This document shows, in pieces, positions 53,409 through 63,415 of a stretch of 64,000 bases of DNA. The position numbers were made by a program, and so were the translations under genes. The notes under the pieces are model-generated. The model was not told the DNA's origin and did no database searches. It saw only the letters and a list, made by a program, of their open reading frames with translations. Source of the stretch: Robiginitomaculum sp. (GTDB lineage: Bacteria; Pseudomonadota; Alphaproteobacteria; Caulobacterales; Maricaulaceae); contig JAJFFS010000019.1 in NCBI GenBank assembly GCA_021776515.1, forward strand, positions 28,836 through 92,835, read 5' to 3'. Position 1 is the first letter of the stretch. Each line of letters starts with the position of its first letter.

Positions 53409-55698
53409 GCATGCCTCTGGCCCCCGTCATGACAGCGCCCATAAACACGTCACTGGCGAGGCCATTTATATTGACGATATGCCGTTATTGCCGGGGCTTT
53501 TGCATTTGCAGCCCGGCCTTAGCACTCGCGCCCATGCCCGCATTATTTCTCTTGATCTTGAGGCTGTGCGTGCCGCGCCGGGTGTGGTGTGTGTGCTTAC
53601 CCATAACGATATTCCCGCCGTAAATGATGTCAGCCCAACCGGGTCAGGCGATGACCCGGTATTTGCACAGGGCACGGTTGTTTACGCGGGACAAGCCATT
53701 TTTGTGGTGGCGGCAACCAACCTTGCCGCAGCCCGCCATGCGGCGGCTTTGGCCCGTGTGGAGTATGAAGACCTGCCTGCCATACTAACCATTGCCGACG
53801 CCCGCGAAGCCAAAAGCAATCTGGAAGATGCGCAAGTGATGGGCAATGGTGATGCCAAGGCAGCCATCAATACCGCACCGCATCAGCTTTCGGGCCATTT
53901 GCGCGTTGGCGGGCAGGATCATTTTTATCTCGAAACCCAGGCGGCACAGTGCGTGCCCGGCGAAGATAATGATCTGACGCTTTATTCCTCCACCCAACAC
54001 CCCAGCGAAGTGCAACACCTTATCGCCCATATACTGGGCCGTTCCAGCCATGACATCACTGTGCAGGTGCGGCGCATGGGCGGTGCTTTTGGCGGCAAGG
54101 AAACACAAGCAGCGCTGATCGCTGCCATGACCGCTCTGGTCAGCCATAAAACCGGGCATCCGGCACGACTGGTTCTGGATCGTGATGATGACATGGTGCT
54201 CACCGGCAAGCGCCATGATTTCGAGATAGACTACAAATGCGGATTTGATGATGCGGGGCGTCTTGCGGGCATCGCTTTTGATATGGCCTCGCGCTGCGGG
54301 TGTTCCATGGACCTCTCAGCCGCCATCAATGATCGCGCCATGTTCCATATGGACAACACCTATTATTTGAACACGGCACAGATTCTCTCACATAGGTTTC
54401 AGACCAACACCGTGTCCAATACTGCGTTTCGCGGCTTTGGCGGCCCGCAAGGCATGATCGCCATTGAACGGGTGATGGACGATATCGCCCTCTACCTTGG
54501 CAAAGACCCCTTGGAAATTCGCACAACCAATCTCTATGGCGGTGAGGGTCGTGATTTCACCCCTTATGGTCAACGCGTTACCGACAATGTCGCCCCGGAA
54601 CTGATGAATGAACTGGCGCAAAACGCCAACTATGAGAAACGCCGCAGCGAGGTGCGTACCTTTAATGCCAACAACCAATATATCCGGCGCGGCATCGCCT
54701 TAACACCAGTGAAGTTTGGCATTTCCTTCACCACTACATTTCTCAATCAGGCCGGCGCACTGGTGCATGTCTATACCGATGGCAGTGTGCACCTGAACCA
54801 TGGCGGCACGGAAATGGGCCAAGGGCTAAACACTAAAATTGCGCAAATTGTGGCCGAAGAATTTCAGATTGACCACACGTGCGTTAAAATCACTGCCACT
54901 GACACAGACAAAGTACCCAACACCTCTGCCACCGCCGCATCATCAGGCACAGACCTCAATGGCATGGCAGCGCAACGCGCCGCGCAAACCATTAAATCAC
55001 GTCTGGCCGCGTTTGCTGCTGGAAAGGCCGGTTGCGCCATTGAGGACGTAATTTTCGCGGGTGGCAGGGTCATTGCAGACGACAAAGACTGGTCATTTCC
55101 AGCACTGGTCAAAGAGGCTTATCTGGCGCGTATTTCACTATCCTCAACCGGGTTTTATAAAACGCCGGATATTAATTATAAACGGAAAACCCATTCAGGA
55201 CGTCCGTTTTATTATTACGCCTATGGTGCCGCCATCAGTGAGGTTGAGATTGATACGCTCACCGGCGAGAGCCGCATTTTGCGCGTAGACATCCTTCATG
55301 ATGTAGGCAAGTCTCTGAACCCGGCACTGGACATTGGCCAGATCGAGGGCGGTTTTGTGCAAGGTGCGGGCTGGCTGACCTCTGAAGAACTGGTGTTTGA
55401 CAAGGCAGGCATTTTGCAAACTCATGCGCCATCAACCTATAAAATCCCGGCATATTCTGACCGTCCGCCAGTTTTTAACGTAGCGCTTTATGGGCGTGGA
55501 GAAAACACAGAGGATACCATTCATCGCTCCAAGGCGGTGGGCGAGCCACCCTTTATGCTGGCCATATCAGTGTTCAGCGCGCTGACCGATGCGGTGGCCA
55601 GCGTCGGCGATTACAAAACCTTGCCGGACCTGCACGCCCCGGCAACGCCAGAGCATATTTTGCACGCGATTCACTCCCTTGAAGCGGGGGAGAAATAA
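53401..55698 (+). CDS. xdhB: Xanthine dehydrogenase molybdopterin-binding subunit
   Basis: A 765-aa catalytic subunit oxidising hypoxanthine and xanthine to urate. RRMGGAFGGKETQAALIAA and NTAFRGFGGPQGMIAIERVM bind the cofactor, HGGTEMGQGLNTKIAQIVAE follows, and the catalytic Glu is in SKAVGEPPFMLAISVFSAL. The start at ATG 53401 overlaps the end of xdhA. Confidence 0.96.
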   Translation: MDKHASGPRHDSAHKHVTGEAIYIDDMPLLPGLLHLQPGLSTRAHARIISLDLEAVRAAPGVVCVLTHNDIPAVNDVSPTGSGDDPVFAQGTVVYAGQAIFVVAATNLAAARHAAALARVEYEDLPAILTIADAREAKSNLEDAQVMGNGDAKAAINTAPHQLSGHLRVGGQDHFYLETQAAQCVPGEDNDLTLYSSTQHPSEVQHLIAHILGRSSHDITVQVRRMGGAFGGKETQAALIAAMTALVSHKTGHPARLVLDRDDDMVLTGKRHDFEIDYKCGFDDAGRLAGIAFDMASRCGCSMDLSAAINDRAMFHMDNTYYLNTAQILSHRFQTNTVSNTAFRGFGGPQGMIAIERVMDDIALYLGKDPLEIRTTNLYGGEGRDFTPYGQRVTDNVAPELMNELAQNANYEKRRSEVRTFNANNQYIRRGIALTPVKFGISFTTTFLNQAGALVHVYTDGSVHLNHGGTEMGQGLNTKIAQIVAEEFQIDHTCVKITATDTDKVPNTSATAASSGTDLNGMAAQRAAQTIKSRLAAFAAGKAGCAIEDVIFAGGRVIADDKDWSFPALVKEAYLARISLSSTGFYKTPDINYKRKTHSGRPFYYYAYGAAISEVEIDTLTGESRILRVDILHDVGKSLNPALDIGQIEGGFVQGAGWLTSEELVFDKAGILQTHAPSTYKIPAYSDRPPVFNVALYGRGENTEDTIHRSKAVGEPPFMLAISVFSALTDAVASVGDYKTLPDLHAPATPEHILHAIHSLEAGEK

Positions 55699-56514
55699 GT
55701 GAGTATCTGGCACACACAGGCGTTAAGAGCATTGGATGAGGGTGAAGATGCTGTACTGGTCAGCATTGGTACTGTGCAAGGTTCGGCCCCCCGTGAAGCG
55801 GGTACGCAAATGCTGGTCACACGCACACGCCAATACGGCACCATTGGCGGCGGCGTACTGGAATATAAGGCCACAGCCCGCGCCCGGGAGCTATTGGATA
55901 ATGGCCCGGCGCAGCTTGAAGATACTGTGATCCTTGGCCCCGATCTTGGCCAGTGTTGCGGCGGACAGGTTGATCTGGTGTATGAGCGGCTGTCAGGCAC
56001 GCCCGAAAACATTCGCCAGCGACTAATTGCCAATGCCGCGCCCCCCGCCCCGCTTTATATTTTTGGGGCCGGGCATGTGGGCCGCGCTTTGGTACATGTA
56101 CTCAAAGACCTGCCATTTGCCATAAGCTGGGTGGATTCGCGCCCGGAAAGCTTCACCCATAAAATACGCGATAGCGTTAAAACCATGCAGATCAAAAACC
56201 CCTCTGGCATCATTAAAGACGCCCCGAAGGACGCCATATTTTTAGTGCTGACCCACGATCATGATCTGGATTACGACATCATCCGCGCCGTGCTAAGGCG
56301 AGGCACCTTTCGTTTTGCCGGGCTGATCGGCTCCAAAACCAAACGGGCTCGTTTTACCCATCGCCTTGCCCGCGAGGGTATAAACAAGGATGTACTAAAA
56401 CGTCTGACCTGCCCCATTGGTTTGGGCGGCATTCCCGGCAAGGCACCCGAAGCCATTGCCATTGCTATTGCAGCGCAACTTCTTGGCCTGAAAGATAACA
56501 CTCATGGAATTTGA
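55699..56514 (+). CDS. xdhC: Xanthine dehydrogenase accessory protein XdhC
   Basis: A 271-aa factor that binds molybdenum cofactor, sulfurates it with a desulfurase and inserts it into XdhB. QGSAPREAGTQMLVT and GPDLGQCCGGQVDLVYERL are family motifs, and a Rossmann-like C-terminal domain (YIFGAGHVGRALVHVLKDLP; RFAGLIGSKTKRARF) follows. GTG start directly after the xdhB stop; its end overlaps puuD by 11 bases. Confidence 0.95.
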   Translation: MSIWHTQALRALDEGEDAVLVSIGTVQGSAPREAGTQMLVTRTRQYGTIGGGVLEYKATARARELLDNGPAQLEDTVILGPDLGQCCGGQVDLVYERLSGTPENIRQRLIANAAPPAPLYIFGAGHVGRALVHVLKDLPFAISWVDSRPESFTHKIRDSVKTMQIKNPSGIIKDAPKDAIFLVLTHDHDLDYDIIRAVLRRGTFRFAGLIGSKTKRARFTHRLAREGINKDVLKRLTCPIGLGGIPGKAPEAIAIAIAAQLLGLKDNTHGI

Positions 56515-57691
56515 CATTATCCCCTGGCTGAATATGGCCATACGCTGGTTGCACGTTATTGCCGGTATCGCCTGGATCGGGTCCAGCTTTTACTTTATCT
56601 GGCTGGATAATTCCTTGCGCCCGGAAAAGGGCGAAAAAGATAAGGGCGTTGGCGGTGCATTATGGGCGGTGCATGGCGGCGGGTTTTACCACAAAAAAAA
56701 ATATTTGGTGGCCCCGGACCAGATGCCGGACGATCTGCACTGGTTCAAATGGGAGGCCTATACCACCTGGCTTTCCGGCTTCGCGCTTCTGGTACTGATG
56801 TATTATTTCGCGGCTGATCTTTATCTGATCGACCGTTCCAAGCTGGACATGACAAATATACAGGCCAGCGGCCTTGGCATTGCCTTTCTGGTCGCAGGCT
56901 GGCTGATCTATGATGGCCTGTGCCGTTCGCCTTTGCGTAACAACAATGCGTTGCTGGGAACCATCTGGTTTGTCGTGCTTGTCAGCTTTGCCTATGGGCT
57001 GAACGAGGTATTTTCCGGGCGCGGTGCGGTGATGCACATGGGCACGATTGTAGGCACGGCCATGGCCGCCAATGTGTTCATGATCATCATCCCCAATCAG
57101 CGCAAAACCGTGGCCGCCATGCTGGCCGGTGAAAAACCGGACCCGGCACTGGGCATACAGGCCAAACAGCGCAGTTTACATAATAATTACATGACCTTGC
57201 CGGTGGTGCTGATTATGTTCAGCAATCATTATCCGCTTCTGTTTGGTAACCCGTATAACTGGGTGTTACTGGCCGGGTTTGGCCTTTGTGGCATGGCCAT
57301 TCGGCATTTTTTCAATCGTCGCCATAAAGATGATGAGCAATATCTGTACCTTGTTGCCGGGGCTATCATTTTTATCGCCACCATGGTGTTTGCCGCGGCC
57401 AGTCAAAACGGCTTTCGCAAGGTTGAAGATATGGGGGCCGTTGACTTCGCTACCGTCAAAACCCTGATGGAAACCCATTGCACCATGTGCCATGCGGCCA
57501 GTCCTACGTACGATGAATTTGATGCGCCGCCCGCTGGCCTTAGCCTTACCGATGAGGCCGACATCAAAAGCAGCGCTGCCCTCATTTATGATCAGGTTGT
57601 GGTGGCCAAAAGTATGCCGCTGGGCAATGAAACCCAAATGACCCAAGCTGAACGCGAGCTTATTGGTGCATGGGTACGTGCACAAAAATGA
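56504..57691 (+). CDS. puuD: Membrane urate hydroxylase PuuD with C-terminal cytochrome c domain
   Basis: A 395-aa inner-membrane urate oxidase. The N-terminal part has about eight membrane helices (MAIRWLHVIAGIAWIGSSFY; RHFFNRRHKDDEQYLY), and the C-terminal part is a cytochrome c domain with haem site CTMCH at about residues 326-330 and a likely Met ligand in AKSMPLGNE. It converts urate to 5-hydroxyisourate and passes electrons to the respiratory chain, so no hydrogen peroxide is made. UraH takes the product. It overlaps allA (ATGA). Confidence 0.94.
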   Translation: MEFDIIPWLNMAIRWLHVIAGIAWIGSSFYFIWLDNSLRPEKGEKDKGVGGALWAVHGGGFYHKKKYLVAPDQMPDDLHWFKWEAYTTWLSGFALLVLMYYFAADLYLIDRSKLDMTNIQASGLGIAFLVAGWLIYDGLCRSPLRNNNALLGTIWFVVLVSFAYGLNEVFSGRGAVMHMGTIVGTAMAANVFMIIIPNQRKTVAAMLAGEKPDPALGIQAKQRSLHNNYMTLPVVLIMFSNHYPLLFGNPYNWVLLAGFGLCGMAIRHFFNRRHKDDEQYLYLVAGAIIFIATMVFAAASQNGFRKVEDMGAVDFATVKTLMETHCTMCHAASPTYDEFDAPPAGLSLTDEADIKSSAALIYDQVVVAKSMPLGNETQMTQAERELIGAWVRAQK

Positions 57692-58185
57692 GCCAGAATA
57701 TCCTCATACCCACGCCGCTGAGCGCCCGTGATTTTGCCCCCTTTGGCGATGTTATCGAAAAACATGACCAGCCCAAAACCATCAACTATGGCCATACCTT
57801 GCGCCATGATAGCCCGGCGGCGTTAGACCTGAACGCCGACAATGGCCGCGCCGGGATAAGCATTTTTCGCTCCACGCCTTTACCTGCGCCCCTCCTGATT
57901 GAAGTGATGGAGCGTCATCCGTTATCAACCCAGACCTTCTATCCACTGGGCAAGTACCCGTATCTGGTTGTCGTCGCCCGCAAAGGTGATTTTGAGCCCG
58001 CCAGCCTTCGCGCCTTCATTGCCACCTCTGATCAGGGAGTGAATTACCATGCCGGGGTTTGGCATCATTATGTGCTGGCCCTGAACGGGATCAGTGATTT
58101 TCTGGTGGTCGATCGCATTGGCCCGGGTGAAAACTGCGATGAAGTTCATTTATCGCCCAATCTCACGGTGGAGCTTCGCCCATGA
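57688..58185 (+). CDS. allA: Ureidoglycolate lyase
   Basis: A 165-aa cupin-type enzyme releasing urea and glyoxylate from ureidoglycolate. TPLSARDFAPFGDVIEKHD, IFRSTPLPAPLLIEVMERHP and GVNYHAGVWHHYVLALNG carry family and metal-binding residues. It lies between puuD and guaD with 4-base overlaps at both ends. The intermediate enzymes allantoinase and allantoicase are not in this window, so they must lie elsewhere or be replaced. Confidence 0.93.
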   Translation: MSQNILIPTPLSARDFAPFGDVIEKHDQPKTINYGHTLRHDSPAALDLNADNGRAGISIFRSTPLPAPLLIEVMERHPLSTQTFYPLGKYPYLVVVARKGDFEPASLRAFIATSDQGVNYHAGVWHHYVLALNGISDFLVVDRIGPGENCDEVHLSPNLTVELRP

Positions 58186-59486
58186 GCAGAACCGCGTGGC
58201 GCAGTAAAATCCTGCACTTTAATGGCGACCCGGCGCACAGCAATGACCCGGATACGGTTATGGCCTATAACGATGGCGTTCTGGTTGTTGAGGATGGCCA
58301 TATCCTCGCCCTTGATACACCGGAAGCGCTGACTGATATGACCCGCGATATTGAGGTGCAACACCTCCCCGATAGCCTGATCATACCCGGCTTTGTTGAT
58401 GCCCATGTGCATTATCCGCAAGTGGATATCATTGGCGGTTATGGCGAACATTTGCTGGACTGGCTGGAACGTTATGCGTTTCCGGCCGAAATTGGCTTGA
58501 TGAATGACAAGGGCAAAGCCGAAGATACCGCCTCGTTCTTTCTTGATGAATTACTGCGCAATGGCACCACATCGGCGCTGGTTTTTGCCACCGTTTATGC
58601 TCATACGGTGGATGCGCTTTTTGGTGAAGCCCTAAAACGCAATATGCGTCTGATCTCTGGCAAGGTGATGATGGATGCGCACGCCCCGGATGCGCTAATG
58701 GATACGGCGCAATCAAGCTATGAAGACAGCAAGGCGCTGATCGAAAAATGGCGGGGCAAGGGCCGTCTTGGCTATGCGGTAACGCCGCGTTTTGCGTTAA
58801 CCTCAAGCGAAGAACAGCTTAATTTCGCCGGGCTTTTGCTGGCAGAAAACCCCGATGTGCTCTTGCATACACATTTGTGCGAAAACAAAAAAGAGATCGA
58901 GCGCGCTGCCGAACTTTTCCCCACAGCCCGCGATTATGTTGATGTTTATAAACGCGCCGGACTGCTCACCGATCGTTCGGTTTTTGCCCATTGTGTGCAT
59001 TTAAGTGATGATGAACGTGCTGATCTGGCAAAGGCCAAATCCGCCATTGCCTTTTGCCCGACCTCGAACCTGTTTTTAGGCAGCGGCCTGTTTGACCTTG
59101 AGACGGCGGGGCAAGCGGGTATCACTGTTGGCCTTGGCTCTGATGTGGGTGCCGGTACATCCTTAAGCAGCTTTGCAAGTATGAGCGAGGGCTATAAAGT
59201 TACGCAAATGCGTGAGCAAACCCTCTCTCCCCTGCACGCCTTTTATATGGCGACGCTGGGCGGCGCACGGGCGCTGCATATTGATGGCCATGTTGGTAAT
59301 TTTGCCCCCGGCAAAGAAGCTGACTTTCTGGTTCTCGATCTGGCAGCAACACCGCTGATGAAGCGTCGCCTTGGCCGGGCTAATACGTTCGAGGAAATGC
59401 TGTTTGCCTTGATGATTTTGGCCGATGATCGCGCTGTGCGCCGTACCTATGTTGCCGGCGAACTGGCCCACGACCGGGATGAGTGA
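58182..59486 (+). CDS. guaD: Guanine deaminase
   Basis: A 434-aa zinc amidohydrolase converting guanine to xanthine and ammonia. The zinc site is PGFVDAHVHYPQVDIIGGYG, followed by LFLDE-like helices, HTHLCENKKEIERAAEL, FAHCVHLSDDERADLAK and GLGSDVGAGTSLSSFASMSE. It feeds xanthine dehydrogenase and is the last gene of the operon. Confidence 0.95.
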   Translation: MSRTAWRSKILHFNGDPAHSNDPDTVMAYNDGVLVVEDGHILALDTPEALTDMTRDIEVQHLPDSLIIPGFVDAHVHYPQVDIIGGYGEHLLDWLERYAFPAEIGLMNDKGKAEDTASFFLDELLRNGTTSALVFATVYAHTVDALFGEALKRNMRLISGKVMMDAHAPDALMDTAQSSYEDSKALIEKWRGKGRLGYAVTPRFALTSSEEQLNFAGLLLAENPDVLLHTHLCENKKEIERAAELFPTARDYVDVYKRAGLLTDRSVFAHCVHLSDDERADLAKAKSAIAFCPTSNLFLGSGLFDLETAGQAGITVGLGSDVGAGTSLSSFASMSEGYKVTQMREQTLSPLHAFYMATLGGARALHIDGHVGNFAPGKEADFLVLDLAATPLMKRRLGRANTFEEMLFALMILADDRAVRRTYVAGELAHDRDE

Positions 59487-59512
59487 GATGGGGCAATATG
59501 TTTCTCCATACT

Positions 59513-59547
59513 TCGAGGCCCGCAAGAGCGGACACCTCAGTATGAGG
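59513..59547. repeat. Dispersed palindromic repeat, unit A (copy 2)
   Basis: TCGAGGCCCGCAAGAGCGG followed by ACACCTCAGTATGAGG. It has the same ends as the unit at 8469-8504 and again precedes unit-B copies. It can fold (CCCGC/GCGG; CCTCA/TGAGG). Confidence 0.55.
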
Positions 59548-59563
59548 CTGTATTTATTTCCTT

Positions 59564-59671
59564 CCTCATCCTGAGCTTGTCGAAGGATTTCCTCATCCTG
59601 AGCTTGTCGAAGGATAGAGGGGGACTTTTTAGGTGATTTTCACCCTCACTTTTCGACAAGCTCAAGGTGAG
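59564..59671. repeat. Cluster of unit-B repeats: two direct copies and one inverted copy
   Basis: Two identical 25-base copies (59564-59588 and 59591-59615, CCTCATCCTGAGCTTGTCGA then AGGAT) are followed by an inverted copy (59652-59671, TTCGACAAGCTCAAGGTGAG). Copies two and three can form a long hairpin with a loop of about 36 bases. The cluster sits exactly between convergent guaD and fba and may end transcription from both sides. Confidence 0.75.
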
Positions 59672-59707
59672 AGTGAAGAGGAGCGATACCCCTGCACGGG
59701 CAGAAGG

Positions 59708-60724
59708 CTACCCCTCCATACCTTCATTCCACTTACCCAATGTGGCCAGACCATTCATTTTGGCCCGGTGATTAAAGGCGGCCTGTGTGGCATCATGATT
59801 TTCAGACTTGCCGCACCATGCGGCCAGGGGTGCAGCTTGCAATGCGCGACCGTATGAAAATGTAAGGTTCCATGGCAATGCACCGCCGGCATTCATGGCG
59901 CTGAGATGCGCCGTGGCTTCCAGATCAGATTGCCCACCAGAGAGAAAGGCAACACCCGGTACAGAAGCAGGAACGGATGATTTAAGACATTTGACCGTAG
60001 CCTCGGCCACCTCTTCCACACCAGCGCGGGTATTACATTTTTTCCCGGAAATAATCATATTGGGTTTCAGAACAGTGCCTTCTAGCATAACTCCTTGCGT
60101 AAACAGCTCCATATAAAGGTGTTTTAGTGTTCCCTCGGTCACCTCATAACAACGATCCAGATCATGGCCACCATCCATAAGCACTTCGGGCTCGACTATG
60201 GGAACAATACTGGCTTCCTGACAAATGGCGGCATAGCGTGCCAGTGCATGGCAGTTCGCAGCAACACAGGCCATCGATGGACGCTCGGCGTCTATTTCAA
60301 TCACCGCACGCCATTTGGCAAAACGGGCACCCAGATCATAATACTCTTTCATACGGTGACGCAGACCATCAAGACCGGCGGTAATTTTCTCGCCAGCAAA
60401 ATTGGCCATATCCTGCGCACCCATATCCACCTTGATGCCTGGAATAGCACCCGTATTACGGATCAGCTCGACCAAAGGCGTCCCATCTACGGCGCTTTGG
60501 CGCAGGGTTTCATCAAACAGGATAACACCGGAAATACTTTGGCTCATGGCGGGCCCGGAGCGAAACAGCATTTCGCGCCAGTCCCGGCGACTATCCGGCG
60601 TGGATTCAGCGCCAATACTATCAAATCGTTTTTTAATGGTACCAGTGCTTTCGTCAGCAGCTAAAATACCCTTGCCTTTTTGCACCATAGCGGTGGCTGT
60701 TTGGCATAGCTCGTCAATATTCAT
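59708..60724 (-). CDS. fba: Class I fructose-bisphosphate aldolase
   Basis: A 338-aa Schiff-base aldolase cleaving fructose 1,6-bisphosphate. GKGILAADESTGTIKKRFDS, FRSGPAMSQSISGVILFDET, EPEVLMDGGHDLD and the lysine in GTVLKPNMIISGKKCNT are typical of the eukaryote-like class I enzyme. It is the last gene of gap-pgk-fba, 13 bases after pgk. Confidence 0.95.
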   Translation of the reverse strand: MNIDELCQTATAMVQKGKGILAADESTGTIKKRFDSIGAESTPDSRRDWREMLFRSGPAMSQSISGVILFDETLRQSAVDGTPLVELIRNTGAIPGIKVDMGAQDMANFAGEKITAGLDGLRHRMKEYYDLGARFAKWRAVIEIDAERPSMACVAANCHALARYAAICQEASIVPIVEPEVLMDGGHDLDRCYEVTEGTLKHLYMELFTQGVMLEGTVLKPNMIISGKKCNTRAGVEEVAEATVKCLKSSVPASVPGVAFLSGGQSDLEATAHLSAMNAGGALPWNLTFSYGRALQAAPLAAWCGKSENHDATQAAFNHRAKMNGLATLGKWNEGMEG

Positions 60725-60737
60725 CAGTGTTCCCCAT

Positions 60738-61931
60738 TTATTTATTTTTCAAAACCTCAACGCCGGGCAAGGCTTTACCTTCCATCCATTCAAGGAAAGC
60801 ACCACCAGCGGTAGAAATAAAGCTAAAATCACCGGCTGCACCAGCTTTGTTTAATGCTGCCACAGTATCACCGCCGCCAGCAACCGAAATCAGTTTTCCA
60901 GCCCGGGTCAGCTCTGCGCAATAACGTGCTGCCGCATTGGTGGCCGCATCGAAGGGCGTTAATTCAAACGCCCCCAGCGGACCATTCCAGATCACCGTAT
61001 TGGCTGTATCCATAGCCGCCTTCAAAGCGTCAATACTTTGTGGCCCGGCATCCAAAATCATGTCCGTCTCACCAACCCCATCAAAGCCAAGTGTTTGGTG
61101 CGGAGCGTTGGCTTCAAATTTTTGCGCCACAACCACATCAAGTGGTAACAATAACGCACAGTCATTTTGTGTGGCCGTTGTCATAATTGTCCGAGCTGTA
61201 TCGGCAAGGCCCGCCTCGCACAGGCTAGCGCCCACTGGCTTACCAAGGGCATGCAAAAACGTATTGGCCATGCCGCCGCCAACGCAGAGCATATCCACTT
61301 TGGTGACAAGGTTTTGTAAAAGGTCAATCTTGGTGGAAACCTTGGCACCGCCAACCACAGCTAAAACAGGATGCCGGGGTGTACCCAGTGCCTTTTGCAA
61401 ATGAGTAAGTTCGCGGGCCATCGCCTTGCCTGCATAGCTGGGCAGATGCTGCGCAACCCCCACAGTGGAGGCATGGGCGCGATGAGTTACGGAAAACGCA
61501 TCAGATACAAAAGCATCACCAAGGTCGGCTATCTGGCAAGCCAGCGCCGGGTCATTTTTCTGCTCACCAGCATGAAACCGGGTGTTTTCCAGCAGTAGTA
61601 CATCGCCAGGTTTCATGGCCGCAACGGCCTGCTCCGCCGCCGCACCAATGCAGTCTTCGACAAAAGTTACATCTGATCCCAATAGCGCGCCCAGCACCGG
61701 AGCCACGGGGGCGAGGCTCATACTGGCAACGCGTTCGCCTTTGGGGCGACCAAAATGTGACAACAAAATGGTTTTAGCGCCGCGCGCCTGCAAATCCTCA
61801 ATGGTCGGCATCGCCGCGCGTAAACGGGTACCATCGGTAATAACACCGCCGGACACAGGTACGTTGAAATCTACACGCACAAGAACCCGAAGGCCTTTCA
61901 CATCTGCATCTTCCAGTTTGCGAAAAGTCAC
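60738..61931 (-). CDS. pgk: Phosphoglycerate kinase
   Basis: A 397-aa kinase. [40 protein letters not shown] and the ATP-site end [20 protein letters not shown] are diagnostic. The start appears to be a GTG at 61931 with a G-rich upstream site. It lies 21 bases after gap. Confidence 0.96.
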   Translation of the reverse strand: MTFRKLEDADVKGLRVLVRVDFNVPVSGGVITDGTRLRAAMPTIEDLQARGAKTILLSHFGRPKGERVASMSLAPVAPVLGALLGSDVTFVEDCIGAAAEQAVAAMKPGDVLLLENTRFHAGEQKNDPALACQIADLGDAFVSDAFSVTHRAHASTVGVAQHLPSYAGKAMARELTHLQKALGTPRHPVLAVVGGAKVSTKIDLLQNLVTKVDMLCVGGGMANTFLHALGKPVGASLCEAGLADTARTIMTTATQNDCALLLPLDVVVAQKFEANAPHQTLGFDGVGETDMILDAGPQSIDALKAAMDTANTVIWNGPLGAFELTPFDAATNAAARYCAELTRAGKLISVAGGGDTVAALNKAGAAGDFSFISTAGGAFLEWMEGKALPGVEVLKNK

Positions 61932-61952
61932 GGCACCCCCCCAGGTCAGCCT

Positions 61953-62960
61953 TTAAATAAATGCCGCCAAAGCAATGGCTGTATCAGACATGCGGGTAGC
62001 AAAGCCCCATTCATTATCATACCAGGTCAGAATACGCACAAAACTTTCGTCAACTACCTGGGTTTGCGGCAGGGCGAAGGTCGAGGAATTGGCATTATGA
62101 TTAAAATCAATGGAGACCAACGGTTCATCGGAATAACCAAGCACACCTTTTAGAGGCCCATCTGCTGCGGCAATAATCGCGTTGTTAATTTCTTCAATGC
62201 TGGTTTTCTTGCCTGCATCAAAGGTCAAATCGACGCAAGACACATTCGGTGTCGGCACCCGAATGGAACAGCCATCCAGTTTACCGGCCAGTTCTGGCAG
62301 AACCAGACCAACAGCACGAGCCGCGCCGGTGGAGGTGGGAATCATGGACTGGGCTGCAGCACGGGCGCGATAAAGATCAGAATGCAGACGATCCAGCGTT
62401 GGTTGATCACCAGTGTAGGCATGAATGGTGGTCATGTAGCCACGCACAATGCCAACCGCATCATTTAAGGTTTTAGCAACCGGGGAAAGGCAATTGGTCG
62501 TGCATGAAGCGTTAGAGACAATGATGTCATCTGCACCCAGCACGTCATGATTTACACCGTAAACAATGGTTTTATCAGAATCCTTGCCCGGGGCCGATAA
62601 CAGCACCCGTTTGGCGCCAGCTTGCAAGTGCTTGCCAGCCAGTTCCTTGGACAGGAAAAACCCGGTGCATTCCAGCGCCACATCAACATTCAGCTCTGCC
62701 CAGGGTAATTTGGCCGGATCGCGCTCAGCGGTTACACGGATGGCTTTGCCATTAACAAATATATCGTCATCATCGGTTGTTACGTCGGCGTTTAGACGTC
62801 CATGACAAGAATCATATTTCAGCAAATGAGCGTTAGTCTTCACTGGCCCCAGGTCATTAATACCAACCACTTCAATATCGGTGCGCCCATGCTCGATTAT
62901 GGACCGTAAAACCAGCCTTCCAATGCGTCCAAACCCGTTGATCGCTACCCGTACTGCCAT
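61953..62960 (-). CDS. gap: Glyceraldehyde-3-phosphate dehydrogenase
   Basis: A 335-aa NAD-dependent enzyme. [20 protein letters not shown] binds NAD, the catalytic Cys is in [19 protein letters not shown], and [12 protein letters not shown] closes the active site. The start at ATG 62960 (MAVRVAING) has AGGAG upstream; the open frame extends 33 codons further without similarity. First gene of the gap-pgk-fba operon. Confidence 0.97.
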   Translation of the reverse strand: MAVRVAINGFGRIGRLVLRSIIEHGRTDIEVVGINDLGPVKTNAHLLKYDSCHGRLNADVTTDDDDIFVNGKAIRVTAERDPAKLPWAELNVDVALECTGFFLSKELAGKHLQAGAKRVLLSAPGKDSDKTIVYGVNHDVLGADDIIVSNASCTTNCLSPVAKTLNDAVGIVRGYMTTIHAYTGDQPTLDRLHSDLYRARAAAQSMIPTSTGAARAVGLVLPELAGKLDGCSIRVPTPNVSCVDLTFDAGKKTSIEEINNAIIAAADGPLKGVLGYSDEPLVSIDFNHNANSSTFALPQTQVVDESFVRILTWYDNEWGFATRMSDTAIALAAFI

Positions 62961-63113
62961 CTGAAACTCCTGAGATAAAACACCTATACGAAGAAGACTC
63001 GCATAAGCTGAAAGTATAGTTTGGCTATAGCCCGGACAAGGCAACACGTCCAGCTTCATCTGGCCCTATGGTCAGGGCTATGCAGCGTCGATCTATTGCG
63101 GCACAATAACGCC

Positions 63114-63410
63114 ATGAGCAACCAGAAAAACAACGATTCGCCCGGCATGATTGAAAAGGCTGAACTTGATGAGGCAGGCGCACGGCTAATGGCCGCGCTG
63201 GACCATCTGGATGCCAGCACCACCGCTATGCTTGCCCGTATGAAAGATGCGCGTGATGCCGGTGAAGTGGATGAAGACCGTGCCCGTCTGGCCGCCAGAC
63301 TTGATGCCGCACAAGCACGAGCAGAAAGTCTGGAAATTGCAGCAGAAGAAGCCGGTGAAGCGCTTGATACAGCCATTGCCGAAGTACGCCTAGCGCTTGG
63401 GGAGGTTTAG
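63114..63410 (+). CDS. DUF4164-like coiled-coil protein
   Basis: A 98-aa Ala/Glu-rich helical protein (RLMAALDHLDASTTAMLARM; RARLAARLDAAQARAESLEI) resembling the DUF4164 family that precedes zapA in alphaproteobacteria. The start at ATG 63114 (MSNQKNND) fits this; the open frame reaches further upstream over the gap promoter region. It ends 5 bases before zapA, so both are probably cotranscribed. A link to cell division is inferred from context. Confidence 0.8.
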   Translation: MSNQKNNDSPGMIEKAELDEAGARLMAALDHLDASTTAMLARMKDARDAGEVDEDRARLAARLDAAQARAESLEIAAEEAGEALDTAIAEVRLALGEV

Positions 63411-63415
63411 TCCTG

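Noticed and set aside
59564..59671. CRISPR-like array
   Set aside because: Only two direct copies plus one inverted copy, spacers of 2 and 36 bases and no cas genes; it is a palindromic dispersed repeat.
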